Assembly (NCBI GenBank): GCA_016789405.1
Contig: JAEUPQ010000021.1
Span: forward strand, 1 to 64,000
Source: Lysobacteraceae bacterium
GTDB lineage: Bacteria; Pseudomonadota; Gammaproteobacteria; Xanthomonadales; Xanthomonadaceae
Length of the DNA: 64,000 bases
Direction of reading: 5' to 3'
The position numbers were made by a program, and so were the translations under genes. Below the pieces are notes generated by a model. It saw only the letters and a list, made by a program, of their open reading frames with translations. It did no database searches and was not told the origin of the DNA. Positions 19,145 through 26,944 of the stretch are shown in pieces (within the stretch, counting starts at the first letter, position 1; each line of letters opens with the position of its first letter).

Positions 19145-19393
19145 TCATTCTCTTCGCGACGCTTCGCCCGATGCAAGCTGACCTGTCACTTTTGCCACCA
19201 GGAAGAAGAACCAGGCGATCAGCCAGATGCAGACCAATGCGAACCAGCCGCCCATGCGCAACACCAGCACGGCGAAGCCCACGATGGGGATGACGATCAA
19301 CCATGGAATCACCAACCCGGTGAACAGGGATTTCAAGACCGATCCCGCACGTGTGCGCATCAGGCCCATGGCCGCAAGCATCAGGGTTGGCAA
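19145..19393 (-). CDS. Small membrane protein, hypothetical
   Basis: A frame of up to 82 residues with two strong hydrophobic segments (LFTGLVIPWLIVIPIVGFAV and FALVCIWLIAWFFFLVAKV) and charged ends. The first ATG overlaps the preceding minus-strand gene by 13 bases; an internal ATG (MGLMRT) at 19369 would avoid the overlap. The membrane pattern makes it likely to be real, but no family is recognised. It lies between two other small envelope genes on the same strand and could be co-transcribed with them. Confidence 0.55.
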   Translation of the reverse strand: MPTLMLAAMGLMRTRAGSVLKSLFTGLVIPWLIVIPIVGFAVLVLRMGGWFALVCIWLIAWFFFLVAKVTGQLASGEASRRE

Positions 19394-19824
19394 GCCACGG
19401 TGATCGATGCCACGCGTCTGCCCTTGGCCGGAATCTGCAGCCAGCAGGCCGCGTCCTCACCGTAGTACTCGTGGAAGCGACCGGTGTCCCGGTCTGCGAC
19501 GATCGGCGGGCCATACAGCGTGCGCATCCGATCCATGCGGTTCCCGGGGCACACGCCCTTCGGCGTGCATGCACCGGGCTTGTCGGCATGCAGTCCGGCG
19601 ACGATGCCCTCGTTGAACGACACCCGCAGGCCGGGATAGTCGTAATGGAGTTCAAGGAAATCCTGCGCGGGCACCTTGCGCTTCGGTTCACCCAGGCGCG
19701 CGACGACCGCAGCGGCCGTATCGCCGATCGCCACGCCGCCGAGCGAAAGTTCCTTGTCGGAGACCGCACCGTCACCGGCCAGGGCCAGTACCGGGAACAA
19801 CAGCAGGATGCCGGAGATCTTCAT
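19381..19824 (-). CDS. Secreted protein with a BamE/SmpA-like motif, hypothetical
   Basis: A 147-residue exported protein. The signal peptide is MKISGILLLFPVLALAGDGA. The segment LGGVAIGDTAAAVVARLGEPKRKV resembles the IGMTxxEVxxxLGxP motif of BamE/OmlA-like folds, but the rest of that domain is not clear. Three cysteines occur in the mature part (CTPKG, CPGNR and CWLQ). The ATG at 19824 directly starts the signal peptide and has a GAGGCG ribosome site. Function unknown; probably periplasmic. Confidence 0.7.
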   Translation of the reverse strand: MKISGILLLFPVLALAGDGAVSDKELSLGGVAIGDTAAAVVARLGEPKRKVPAQDFLELHYDYPGLRVSFNEGIVAGLHADKPGACTPKGVCPGNRMDRMRTLYGPPIVADRDTGRFHEYYGEDAACWLQIPAKGRRVASITVACQP

Positions 19825-19928
19825 GTCGCCTCGACGCCTTGGATGCGGGTGCGTGCTTGCGTTCGAACGCTGACAGGCCATGATCGTTCCGTCAACGATG
19901 CGCTGGCCCGGCCCACGGCACGGCCGGG

Positions 19929-20738
19929 TCATTTGCCGCCATCCGACATGGATCGGACGGCATCGAAGATCGTGCGCATAGTCGCGGCGTCGTAGCGTGC
20001 TTCAGGCAGGGTGTCGGGCCTGGGCGGCGACGCATCCGATGCCCTCGGGACCGCATCGAGGCCACTCGATATGCCATAGATCGGTGCCCGGACCGTCAGC
20101 GGCGCGGGCGTCGGCAACCGGCCGCGCATCACCTGGTGCAGGCGCATCGCATCCAGCAACACGAGGTCCTTTCCGGGATGCACGCCATCGGACGCGAACC
20201 AGGCCAGATCCGGCGCGATGTCGCGGAGGTGCCGCAGCGACTCGGAGATTTCAACGTACGCGACTCCCGCCCTTGCGGCGGCGGCAGACTCCTTGTCGAC
20301 CAGGCCGCGCGAGACCACGGGATTCGGCTGATAGGACCCCAGCATGACGACCCTGGTGCCCTCTGCCTTTGCCAACCGCGCGAGTTCGACGATCGCGTGT
20401 CGCGATTGCCTGCACGATTCCGGCCCGAGCGCACACAGGAGGTCTCCGCCGCGTTCCTGGATCACCAGCCAGCCGTATCGGTGTTCCGACAGCGCACGCG
20501 CAACCGATCCGTCCGCGACGCGTTCGCTCAGCGTGGCGCCGCCCTTGACGATCATGTCGCTCGGCATCGGCCTGCCGTTGGCTTCCGCCAGCGCGGAAAA
20601 CACCGCAGGCACGTTGCCCACGTAGGTCAGGCTGTTGCCGACGAAGAGCACGCGATCCGGTGGAGACGGCCTCTCGGGGGCGGCGCAGGAGATGGCGAGA
20701 AGCATCGACGCGAGCAGCGTGACAAGTGACGTTCGCAT
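19929..20738 (-). CDS. SGNH/GDSL-family hydrolase lipoprotein
   Basis: A 269-residue exported protein with a lipobox (LLAISC, Cys18). Block I is FVGNSLTYVGN with nucleophile Ser36. The later FASDGVHPGKD segment carries the Asp-x-x-His of block V. The family covers esterases, lipases and acyl hydrolases on glycans; the substrate here is unknown. The ATG at 20738 was chosen because it begins the signal peptide. Upstream in-frame sequence reads into the intergenic region before the divergent orphan at 20910. Confidence 0.8.
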   Translation of the reverse strand: MRTSLVTLLASMLLAISCAAPERPSPPDRVLFVGNSLTYVGNVPAVFSALAEANGRPMPSDMIVKGGATLSERVADGSVARALSEHRYGWLVIQERGGDLLCALGPESCRQSRHAIVELARLAKAEGTRVVMLGSYQPNPVVSRGLVDKESAAAARAGVAYVEISESLRHLRDIAPDLAWFASDGVHPGKDLVLLDAMRLHQVMRGRLPTPAPLTVRAPIYGISSGLDAVPRASDASPPRPDTLPEARYDAATMRTIFDAVRSMSDGGK

Positions 20739-20909
20739 GAAGCAACCTGCGTTGTTGTATCCACCCAGATTAGGTCGAATTGATGCAATCGAAAACCGCT
20801 TCCCGGTCACCTGCCACGCCCTGGAATGGCTTTTCATACCTAGCGCAACCTTCCTTGAATCCTGCAGCGGCCACCCCGATCCAAGCAGCACACCACTGGA
20901 AGTTCATGC

Positions 20910-21692
20910 ATGGCTGTCCACTTCAGAGAAGATCGCTCCCGCAACGACAACGAAGCCACGCTCGCAAGGCTTCGATCGGAATCTCACGCCATTCGGGCTC
21001 GTCTGCTCGCGCGCGACCCGGAAATCCCTCAAGCGCTGCTCGCACTATCCGCAGCCCTTGCCGACGCCAACCATGTCCTTCCGGATGCAGCAATCTGCTC
21101 CGATGCACTCGCCGATATCGCATTGGCCATCTCCCATGATGCGGACGATGTTGCGCGAGCGCGCACATGGCTGGAAGAAAACGTTCGCTGGAAGAACGCA
21201 TGCGATGATGCTTGGACGCTGATAAATACCAATCTCATTCACGCTTGGGAATGGTGTGTTTCATGGGAATCCATATGCGACCCGGGACCGCGCTATACGG
21301 GAATTTTTCGAAGCGGCAAACACTCCAACGACCACGACGCATATGCTTATCTGCGCAGTGTGTTCTCCGACACCGGAACCTTGGATGCGACAGCGGAGGA
21401 TGTCATCGCCAGCCTCCGTGCCCAGGTGGACTATTGCACGAAGTCGTATTCTTTCCTCGCCCCCATCTTCTTTTTCGGGCGTCGACTTGGCGCGGTACGG
21501 CGAGGACATCGCCACATTGCGGTCAGGTTGCTGCGATCTCGCCCGGAAATCTTGGCAGGCTTGTGCGAAGCGGAAAACCGATTGCATTCGCTGCCGGAAC
21601 AACCCGCGTGGGTGTGGCCACCACGATCAGTACATGATGCCCATACGGCATTGGACCAACTAGACCAGATGCTTGACAAAAAACAGCGTTGA
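20910..21692 (+). CDS. Orphan hypothetical protein of atypical composition
   Basis: A 260-residue soluble protein, mostly helical by composition, with a Trp/Cys-containing middle (WEWCVSWESICDPGP) and an Arg-rich patch (FFFGRRLGAVRRGHRH). I do not recognise a family. The DNA here is visibly less GC-rich than its neighbours and codon choice is less biased, which suggests more recent acquisition. No mobility gene or direct repeat is seen next to it. The start is uncertain; the ATG at 20910 has only a weak ribosome site. A bidirectional terminator follows about 80 bases after the stop. Confidence 0.6.
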   Translation: MAVHFREDRSRNDNEATLARLRSESHAIRARLLARDPEIPQALLALSAALADANHVLPDAAICSDALADIALAISHDADDVARARTWLEENVRWKNACDDAWTLINTNLIHAWEWCVSWESICDPGPRYTGIFRSGKHSNDHDAYAYLRSVFSDTGTLDATAEDVIASLRAQVDYCTKSYSFLAPIFFFGRRLGAVRRGHRHIAVRLLRSRPEILAGLCEAENRLHSLPEQPAWVWPPRSVHDAHTALDQLDQMLDKKQR

Positions 21693-21773
21693 TCACACAG
21701 GTCGAATCCGGATCCGCAACAAACCCTTTGCCTTGCTCTTTGCCTAGAGATACCGAATCCTGAAGGCGCATGG

Positions 21774-21803
21774 AAAACGCCGGCGAAGTTTCGCCGGCGT
21801 TTT
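21774..21803. terminator. Bidirectional Rho-independent terminator
   Basis: A perfect 13-bp stem AAAACGCCGGCGA/TCGCCGGCGTTTT with loop AGTT. It separates the convergent orphan gene (+) and the endonuclease gene (-) and can act on both. Confidence 0.92.
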
Positions 21804-21829
21804 CGGGGTACATCATTTCATCGCTAATC

Positions 21830-23593
21830 TCAGTTCAACTGGCAGCTCGCCGGCTTGGCCGAGGTGAACAGCGCCGCGGTGCCCCATTCCGGATGATCGA
21901 TGAACGGGTTGCGGTTGCCCTGGAAGCTGTAGATCACTTCGTTGCGGGCGCGTTCGGCGGCCGTCGGCGGATCGGCCTGGTGCCAGGCGATCAGCGTGGA
22001 GAGCAGGCCCATGTAGGCGGGCGAACTCGAGGTGATCACGATCAGGCTGCGGTTGTCGGTGAGTTCCAGGTCGGGCTCGTTCTGGCCGGTGGTCGGGTGC
22101 GTGCCGCCTTCGTAGCGGATGGCCATGTACATGATCGCGCGGGCCATGTCGCCCTTGCGCTTGCCCCACACTTCGAACGAACCGCTGTTGCCGTCGGGCG
22201 TCTTCACCCAGTTGGAGTTGCCCGGGTACACGCCGCTGCCGCCACCCTGGCCGTTGTTGACTTCGGTGACGCGCTCGCCACAGCCCGAGGCTTGCGTGCA
22301 GTTGGCGTAGGGCTTGTTGCCGCGATCGGAGTTGTAGGCCGAGTCGGTGAGATACAGCATGTGCGTGTCGGTGTACGGCGAATGCGGCAGGCCGAGGTTG
22401 CCGGTGGCGGAACCGAAGCCGAGCGAATTCGGCCAGGTGTGCTCGCGGTTGTACTTCAGGCCGCTGCCGCTGCCCGCGCGATCGGTGATCTTCACGAAGC
22501 TGCGGTTGCGGTAGGCATCGAGGATGCGGCCGCTGTTGTTCGGATCTTCGTCGGCGATTTCCAGAATCGTCCACGCGTTGGTCGTGCCGCCGCTGTACGG
22601 ATACGCGGTGTGGCCCTTGATCGTCGCGTGCAGCGAGCAACGCAGCTGCGAAGCGCTGCTGGTGTTCACGCGCGAGTAGTAGCCGGTGCCGCCACCGCCG
22701 CCGGACGCGACGCTGAAGTTCACGACAGTGTTGGCGGACGGCTTCGCGCCGCCGGCATCGGTGATCGCATTGGCGACGACGGTGAAGGTGCAGGTCTCGC
22801 CGGCGACGAGCGCGGTGTTGGTGGAAATGGTGAAGCTGCTGCCGCTGGATGGATACGTCAGCGGAACACTGCCCGAGCTGGCGCAGGACAGGGTGAACGC
22901 ACCGGAAGCGGCGGTCACGCTCTCGCTGAAGGTCGCGCCCAGGTCTCCGGCGGCCGGGAAGTTGGTGGCACCACTGCTCGGCGTGGTGCCGGTGACGGTC
23001 GGCGCCGGATTCGGCGACGAGAACGTCTGCGCGTTGTTGCAGGTCCCGAAGGTCGCGGTCGCCGAACTGCGCCAGCTGAAGTTGGCGTAGCTGCTGCCGG
23101 TGCCGCCGAGCTGCAGCGAACGGCCCGCGGGATCGGACCCGGTCTCGGACACCGGCAGGTTGGTGCTGGTGAGGCCGGCGGCAGGACCGTTGCTCGCCTT
23201 GATCTGGCCTTCGTAGCTGATGAACTGCACGACCTGGCCACTCGGGTTCACCAGCGCGATGCCGTCGCTGGAACCGTTCTGGATACCGTTGGTGGGGTAG
23301 CTCAAGGTCGCGATGCGCACCTGGCCACCGCAGCTGACGAGGCTGCCGGCAGGCACGAGGTCGTTGTCGTAGGTGACGGCCGAGGTCGGCGTGGAGCCGT
23401 TGTACAGGTAGATGCGATAGCTGCTCAGCGTTTCGCCGGCGGTGGCGACGATCTCGATGCGTTCGCCGGTATCGCCGGACGAGGTCGAGTCGTCGTAGTG
23501 GAATTCGTTGATGAAGACTTCGGCCTGGGCCGCGCCTGAAAGCAGCAGCAGCGCGCAGGCAAGGGGGGACAACGTGGACAGCATGCTCCGCAT
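21830..23593 (-). CDS. Secreted modular endonuclease I (lamin-tail, Ig-like and EndoI domains)
   Basis: A 587-residue exported nuclease. A signal peptide (1-24, ending AQA) is followed by a lamin-tail-like domain starting EVFINEFHYDD (25-165). Next comes an Ig-like Big_5/SbsA-type domain (about 185-290, PTVTGTTPSSGATN). A glycine linker leads to an endonuclease I catalytic domain (about 300-587). The catalytic beta-beta-alpha metal motif is seen in YNREHTWPNSLGF and DTHMLYLTDSAYNSDRGNKPY. It should cleave DNA outside the cell or in the periplasm. The ATG at 23593 has a strong GGAGGG ribosome site. Together with the nuclease tail at 1-159 it points to extracellular DNA scavenging. Confidence 0.92.
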   Translation of the reverse strand: MRSMLSTLSPLACALLLLSGAAQAEVFINEFHYDDSTSSGDTGERIEIVATAGETLSSYRIYLYNGSTPTSAVTYDNDLVPAGSLVSCGGQVRIATLSYPTNGIQNGSSDGIALVNPSGQVVQFISYEGQIKASNGPAAGLTSTNLPVSETGSDPAGRSLQLGGTGSSYANFSWRSSATATFGTCNNAQTFSSPNPAPTVTGTTPSSGATNFPAAGDLGATFSESVTAASGAFTLSCASSGSVPLTYPSSGSSFTISTNTALVAGETCTFTVVANAITDAGGAKPSANTVVNFSVASGGGGGTGYYSRVNTSSASQLRCSLHATIKGHTAYPYSGGTTNAWTILEIADEDPNNSGRILDAYRNRSFVKITDRAGSGSGLKYNREHTWPNSLGFGSATGNLGLPHSPYTDTHMLYLTDSAYNSDRGNKPYANCTQASGCGERVTEVNNGQGGGSGVYPGNSNWVKTPDGNSGSFEVWGKRKGDMARAIMYMAIRYEGGTHPTTGQNEPDLELTDNRSLIVITSSSPAYMGLLSTLIAWHQADPPTAAERARNEVIYSFQGNRNPFIDHPEWGTAALFTSAKPASCQLN

Positions 23594-23735
23594 AAAAACA
23601 TTCCCTCCGGTATGGAGGCGGCAACATAGCCCGGCTGCATGACAGCCGCCATCGGCCATGCGGCCAATGCCCGGGCGAGCCGACGGACGGCGACGGATCG
23701 TATACGCAACGCCATGCGACGCGCGCAGTCGCCGA

Positions 23736-24521
23736 TCACATCTGGCGGAAGAGGTGCAGGTAGGTCCGGCTGACCGGCAGCACTTCGCGTCGCCCCTTGA
23801 GGTGGATGTCGGCGGTGTCGTTGTCGCCGCGCGTGACGTGCGAGATCGCGCGCAGGTTGACCACCACGGAACGATGCACCTGCGCGAATTCCTCGGCATC
23901 GAGCTGCGGCAGCAATTCCTTCAACGGCAGCCGGATCAGCGCTTCTGCAAGCTGCCCGGCATCGTCGCGCCAGGCGATGCGGGTGTACTTGTCGTCCGAG
24001 CGCAGGTAGTCGATCGATTCGACCGCGACGAGCTTCAGCGTCTGCCCCACCGACGCGCGCAGCCAGCGCAGCGGCGCTTTCGCCACCGCCGGGCCCAGGC
24101 GCGCGGCAAGCTGTTCGAGCAGCGCGTCGGTGTTCGTCGCGGGTTCGGCGACGCGCAGCCGGGCTTGCAGGCGCGACACGGTGTCGGCAAGCCGCGCCGC
24201 TTCCACCGGCTTCACCAGATAGTCCAGAACGCCATGCGCGAAGGCCTGCACGGCGTAGTGATCGAACGCGGTGACGAACACCAGGTGCGCACGATGGCCG
24301 ATGTGCTGCGCGGCCTCGATGCCGGACACGCCGGGCATGTGCACGTCGAGGAAACAGATGTCGGGCTGCAGGCTGTCGAAGCATTCGATGGCCTCGCGCC
24401 CGTTGCGCGCGTGCGCGACCACCTGCAGTGCCGGCCAGGCCTCGGCCAGCTGCGCGGCAAGCGCGTCGCGCAGCAACGGTTCGTCGTCGGCGATCAGCGC
24501 GGTGGGACGAGGCGCGCTCAT
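23736..24521 (-). CDS. LytTR-family response regulator
   Basis: A 261-residue regulator. The receiver has the acidic pair Asp12-Asp13, phosphoacceptor Asp59 in CFLDVHMPG, Thr85 and Lys104. A linker leads to a LytTR DNA-binding domain (about 155-258) with ESIDYLRSDDKYTRI and LDAEEFAQVHRSVVVNL. It is the partner of the sensor kinase directly upstream; the two overlap by four bases (ATGA). LytTR regulators bind paired direct repeats in promoters. Targets are not evident here; the divergent DUF2306 gene and the kinase's own leader are candidates by position only. Confidence 0.92.
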   Translation of the reverse strand: MSAPRPTALIADDEPLLRDALAAQLAEAWPALQVVAHARNGREAIECFDSLQPDICFLDVHMPGVSGIEAAQHIGHRAHLVFVTAFDHYAVQAFAHGVLDYLVKPVEAARLADTVSRLQARLRVAEPATNTDALLEQLAARLGPAVAKAPLRWLRASVGQTLKLVAVESIDYLRSDDKYTRIAWRDDAGQLAEALIRLPLKELLPQLDAEEFAQVHRSVVVNLRAISHVTRGDNDTADIHLKGRREVLPVSRTYLHLFRQM

Positions 24522-25624
24522 GGCAGCACCGGCCATGCGGGAAATTCGAGCTGCGCATGCACGCCGCCCTGCTCGGCCGCGCACACGTCCAGGCGCGCAT
24601 CGCCCGCGAAATACAACTGCAGGCGCTGGCGCAGCGCCAGCAGCCCGGTGCCCGCGCCCTCGGTGCCTCCGCGCAGCCCCACGCCCGTATCGCGCACGAG
24701 CGCATGGCAGCGGTCGGCGCGCACGCGGATCTCGACCGACACCATGCCGCCCTCCTCGCTGGGGTCGATGCCATGGCGCACTGCGTTCTCGACCAGCGTG
24801 AGCAGGGTCGACGGCGGACAGCGCAGGGCCGATGCGGCGTCATCGGCCTCGATCGCGTAGCGCAGGCGATCGGGCATGCGCATGTGCATCAGGTCGAGAT
24901 ACGCGCGCACCAGCTGCAGCTCGCGCGCGATCGTCGGCTCCGGCGCGTGCAGGCGCGGGATCGCGGCGCGCAGGTAGGCCACGAGGCTGCGCAGCACCTC
25001 GGAAGCCTGCGGCGAGCGCGCATCGACCAGGGCCTGCACGTTGGCCAGCGTGTTGAACAGGAAGTGCGGCTCGATCTGCGCCTGCAGCAGGCGCAGGCGC
25101 GCGTCCAGCGCCTGCCGCTCCAGTTCGCTGCGTGCGAGCGCGAAGGATTCGGCCTGGTCGCGCACCACGATGTCGCGCTGCCGGATCATCGCCCCCAGCG
25201 CCAGCCAGGGCGTGAACAGGATGCCCGCGAAGGCGAGCATGGCGAACCCCGCCAGCCGATCCTTGTCCTTCCAGAACACCCCGGCGCCATCGACCTTCAA
25301 CAGCAGGCAGGCGACCAGCGCCGCCGGCACCACCACCAGCAGCACGCCCAGCAGTTGCAGGATCCAGCGATCGAGCCAGCGCGGCAGGCGCTTGGGCCAG
25401 CGATCGAAGAGTCCGAAGGCCGCCAGCGCCGCGAACGCCACGATCAGTACGCGACCGACCATCATCCATCCCGGCACGGTGGAAGCCGTGCCGAGCAGCA
25501 CGCCGAAGCACAGCGATGCAACGAGCGTGAAGCGCACCCTGCGCCAGGCGAACATCGGCCCCGGACCGCGTGGCCCGGCGGGCATTCCGGCAATCGGCAG
25601 GGGGGGCGGCTGTGCGGAGCTCAT
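24518..25624 (-). CDS. LytS/YehU-type sensor histidine kinase
   Basis: A 368-residue membrane kinase. Four hydrophobic segments fill residues 30-145, with little periplasmic sequence between them. A short coiled coil (150-180) leads to the His_kinase motif QIEPHFLFNTLANVQALV with His187. The ATPase domain shows TLVENAVRHGI (N box), DTGVGL and GTGLLALRQRL. This short-loop arrangement suggests sensing within the membrane. It should phosphorylate the LytTR regulator encoded downstream. A 13-bp inverted repeat lies about 100-160 bases upstream. Confidence 0.92.
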   Translation of the reverse strand: MSSAQPPPLPIAGMPAGPRGPGPMFAWRRVRFTLVASLCFGVLLGTASTVPGWMMVGRVLIVAFAALAAFGLFDRWPKRLPRWLDRWILQLLGVLLVVVPAALVACLLLKVDGAGVFWKDKDRLAGFAMLAFAGILFTPWLALGAMIRQRDIVVRDQAESFALARSELERQALDARLRLLQAQIEPHFLFNTLANVQALVDARSPQASEVLRSLVAYLRAAIPRLHAPEPTIARELQLVRAYLDLMHMRMPDRLRYAIEADDAASALRCPPSTLLTLVENAVRHGIDPSEEGGMVSVEIRVRADRCHALVRDTGVGLRGGTEGAGTGLLALRQRLQLYFAGDARLDVCAAEQGGVHAQLEFPAWPVLP

Positions 25625-25724
25625 GGACCACGGGCACGGGTGGCGGTGTCGCGGCCACGATAGCCGTCGTCACCGGCGTGCGCCATGCGCGTCGCCACGC
25701 CCGCAGGCATGGCGGAAGGACACG

Positions 25725-25783
25725 GCCGGCGTCCGAGGGGGAATGTCGCACCAGGAAGGAGGCGTGGCATCTCGGACGCCGGC
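25725..25783. repeat. 13-bp inverted repeat upstream of the sensor-kinase operon
   Basis: GCCGGCGTCCGAG (25725-25737) and CTCGGACGCCGGC (25771-25783) are exact inverse copies separated by 33 bases. They lie in the 286-base interval between the DUF2306 gene stop and the kinase start, both minus strand. It could be a terminator for the upstream gene, or a site for autoregulation. Confidence 0.6.
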
Positions 25784-25910
25784 GTGGGCACCACTGTTCC
25801 GTGCATCGGCGACACAGGGAAGCCGGCACGCGACGAACCGCGGTGTCCAGGCGGCAGGACGTGCGTCGCGGGGCTGCGGACGCCCCCTGCGGCAGGCGCC
25901 TGGAACGTTC

Positions 25911-26762
25911 TCACAGGCGCGGCCACCAGAGCAGCATCGTCGCGGCACCGATCCCGGCGAAAGTCGCCAGAACGCACAACCACAGGATGACCGTGGCCAT
26001 GCGGCGCAACCCGGCACCGCCGGCGGTGGCGCGGAAATACAGCTCCAGCACCGCCAGCGGCAGCAGGCTCTGCGCGAAGGCGATCACGTTGAGCGCCGGG
26101 CCGGAGAAGGTCTCGGGATCGAACCCCACCGGACCGCGGTTCGCCAGGATCCACAGCATCAGGCCGATCCGGAAGAACCACACGCCGCTCACCACCAGGA
26201 ACAGGCGCAGCGCCCAACGCCGATGCGCGTCGAAGCGCCGTGCCCGGGCCGCCCGCCAGGACAGCGCCGCGAATACGAGGATCAGCAGCGCATCCAGGCT
26301 GACGCCGGCGTGCTGCACAGCGTCACCAGCGCTTCCGCTGCGGATCCAGACCAGGTACAGGCCGCCCAGGGCCAGCGTCGTCGCCGACAGCATGTAGACC
26401 CGGCCGTTCCAGCGATGCAGCGCCGGCCAGCGGCGGCGGATCGCGGGCAGGCACTGCACGATGCCCCCGACGATGATCTGCACCGCGAAAAGCAGATGCA
26501 GGCCGAGCACCAGGTTGCCGACGCCGTCCCCGGGCACGTGGCCGCGCGAAAGCACGTCGTTCCATCGCTCCGGATGGCCCGACGCGACGGCGCCGCCGTA
26601 GAACACGAGTACGTACAGCGCGAAGATCCCCTGCCCGACTGCCGCAGCCACGAACCAGGCGCGTGCCGCGAACGCGAGCGGTCCGAAGCCCGGCGTGACG
26701 GAGACGCGGCCTGCGACGGCGTGCGCTGGCGATGACGCGGTCGAAGGCATGGTCGAAGTCAT
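25911..26762 (-). CDS. DUF2306-type membrane protein
   Basis: A 283-residue integral membrane protein with about seven or eight hydrophobic segments. Conserved-looking features are LHLLFAVQIIVGG, RRRWPALHRWNGRVYMLSA and RARRFDAHRRWALRLFLVVSGVWFFRIGLMLW. The two His-Arg-Trp segments (LHRWNG and AHRRWALR) typify DUF2306, a family without an assigned function, possibly haem- or quinone-related by its paired histidines. The ATG at 26762 gives a short polar N-terminus before the first helix; a longer frame upstream is Arg/Ser-rich and unlikely. Monocistronic as far as seen. Confidence 0.78.
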   Translation of the reverse strand: MTSTMPSTASSPAHAVAGRVSVTPGFGPLAFAARAWFVAAAVGQGIFALYVLVFYGGAVASGHPERWNDVLSRGHVPGDGVGNLVLGLHLLFAVQIIVGGIVQCLPAIRRRWPALHRWNGRVYMLSATTLALGGLYLVWIRSGSAGDAVQHAGVSLDALLILVFAALSWRAARARRFDAHRRWALRLFLVVSGVWFFRIGLMLWILANRGPVGFDPETFSGPALNVIAFAQSLLPLAVLELYFRATAGGAGLRRMATVILWLCVLATFAGIGAATMLLWWPRL

Positions 26763-26944
26763 GGCGTTTCCCGGTGAGGACGATGGGCGCGACTGTGGCC
26801 CGCGGCATCCTTGTCCGGCGGACGCGTGCGACCGAACGCGGAACCGTGGGCGCGAACCGCCGTCCCGCGTCGCGAACCGCACCGCGATCAGGGGCCAGGC
26901 GCCGCTTCGTGCGCAGAGGGCGTCCTTGCCACGACTGCTAGCCT

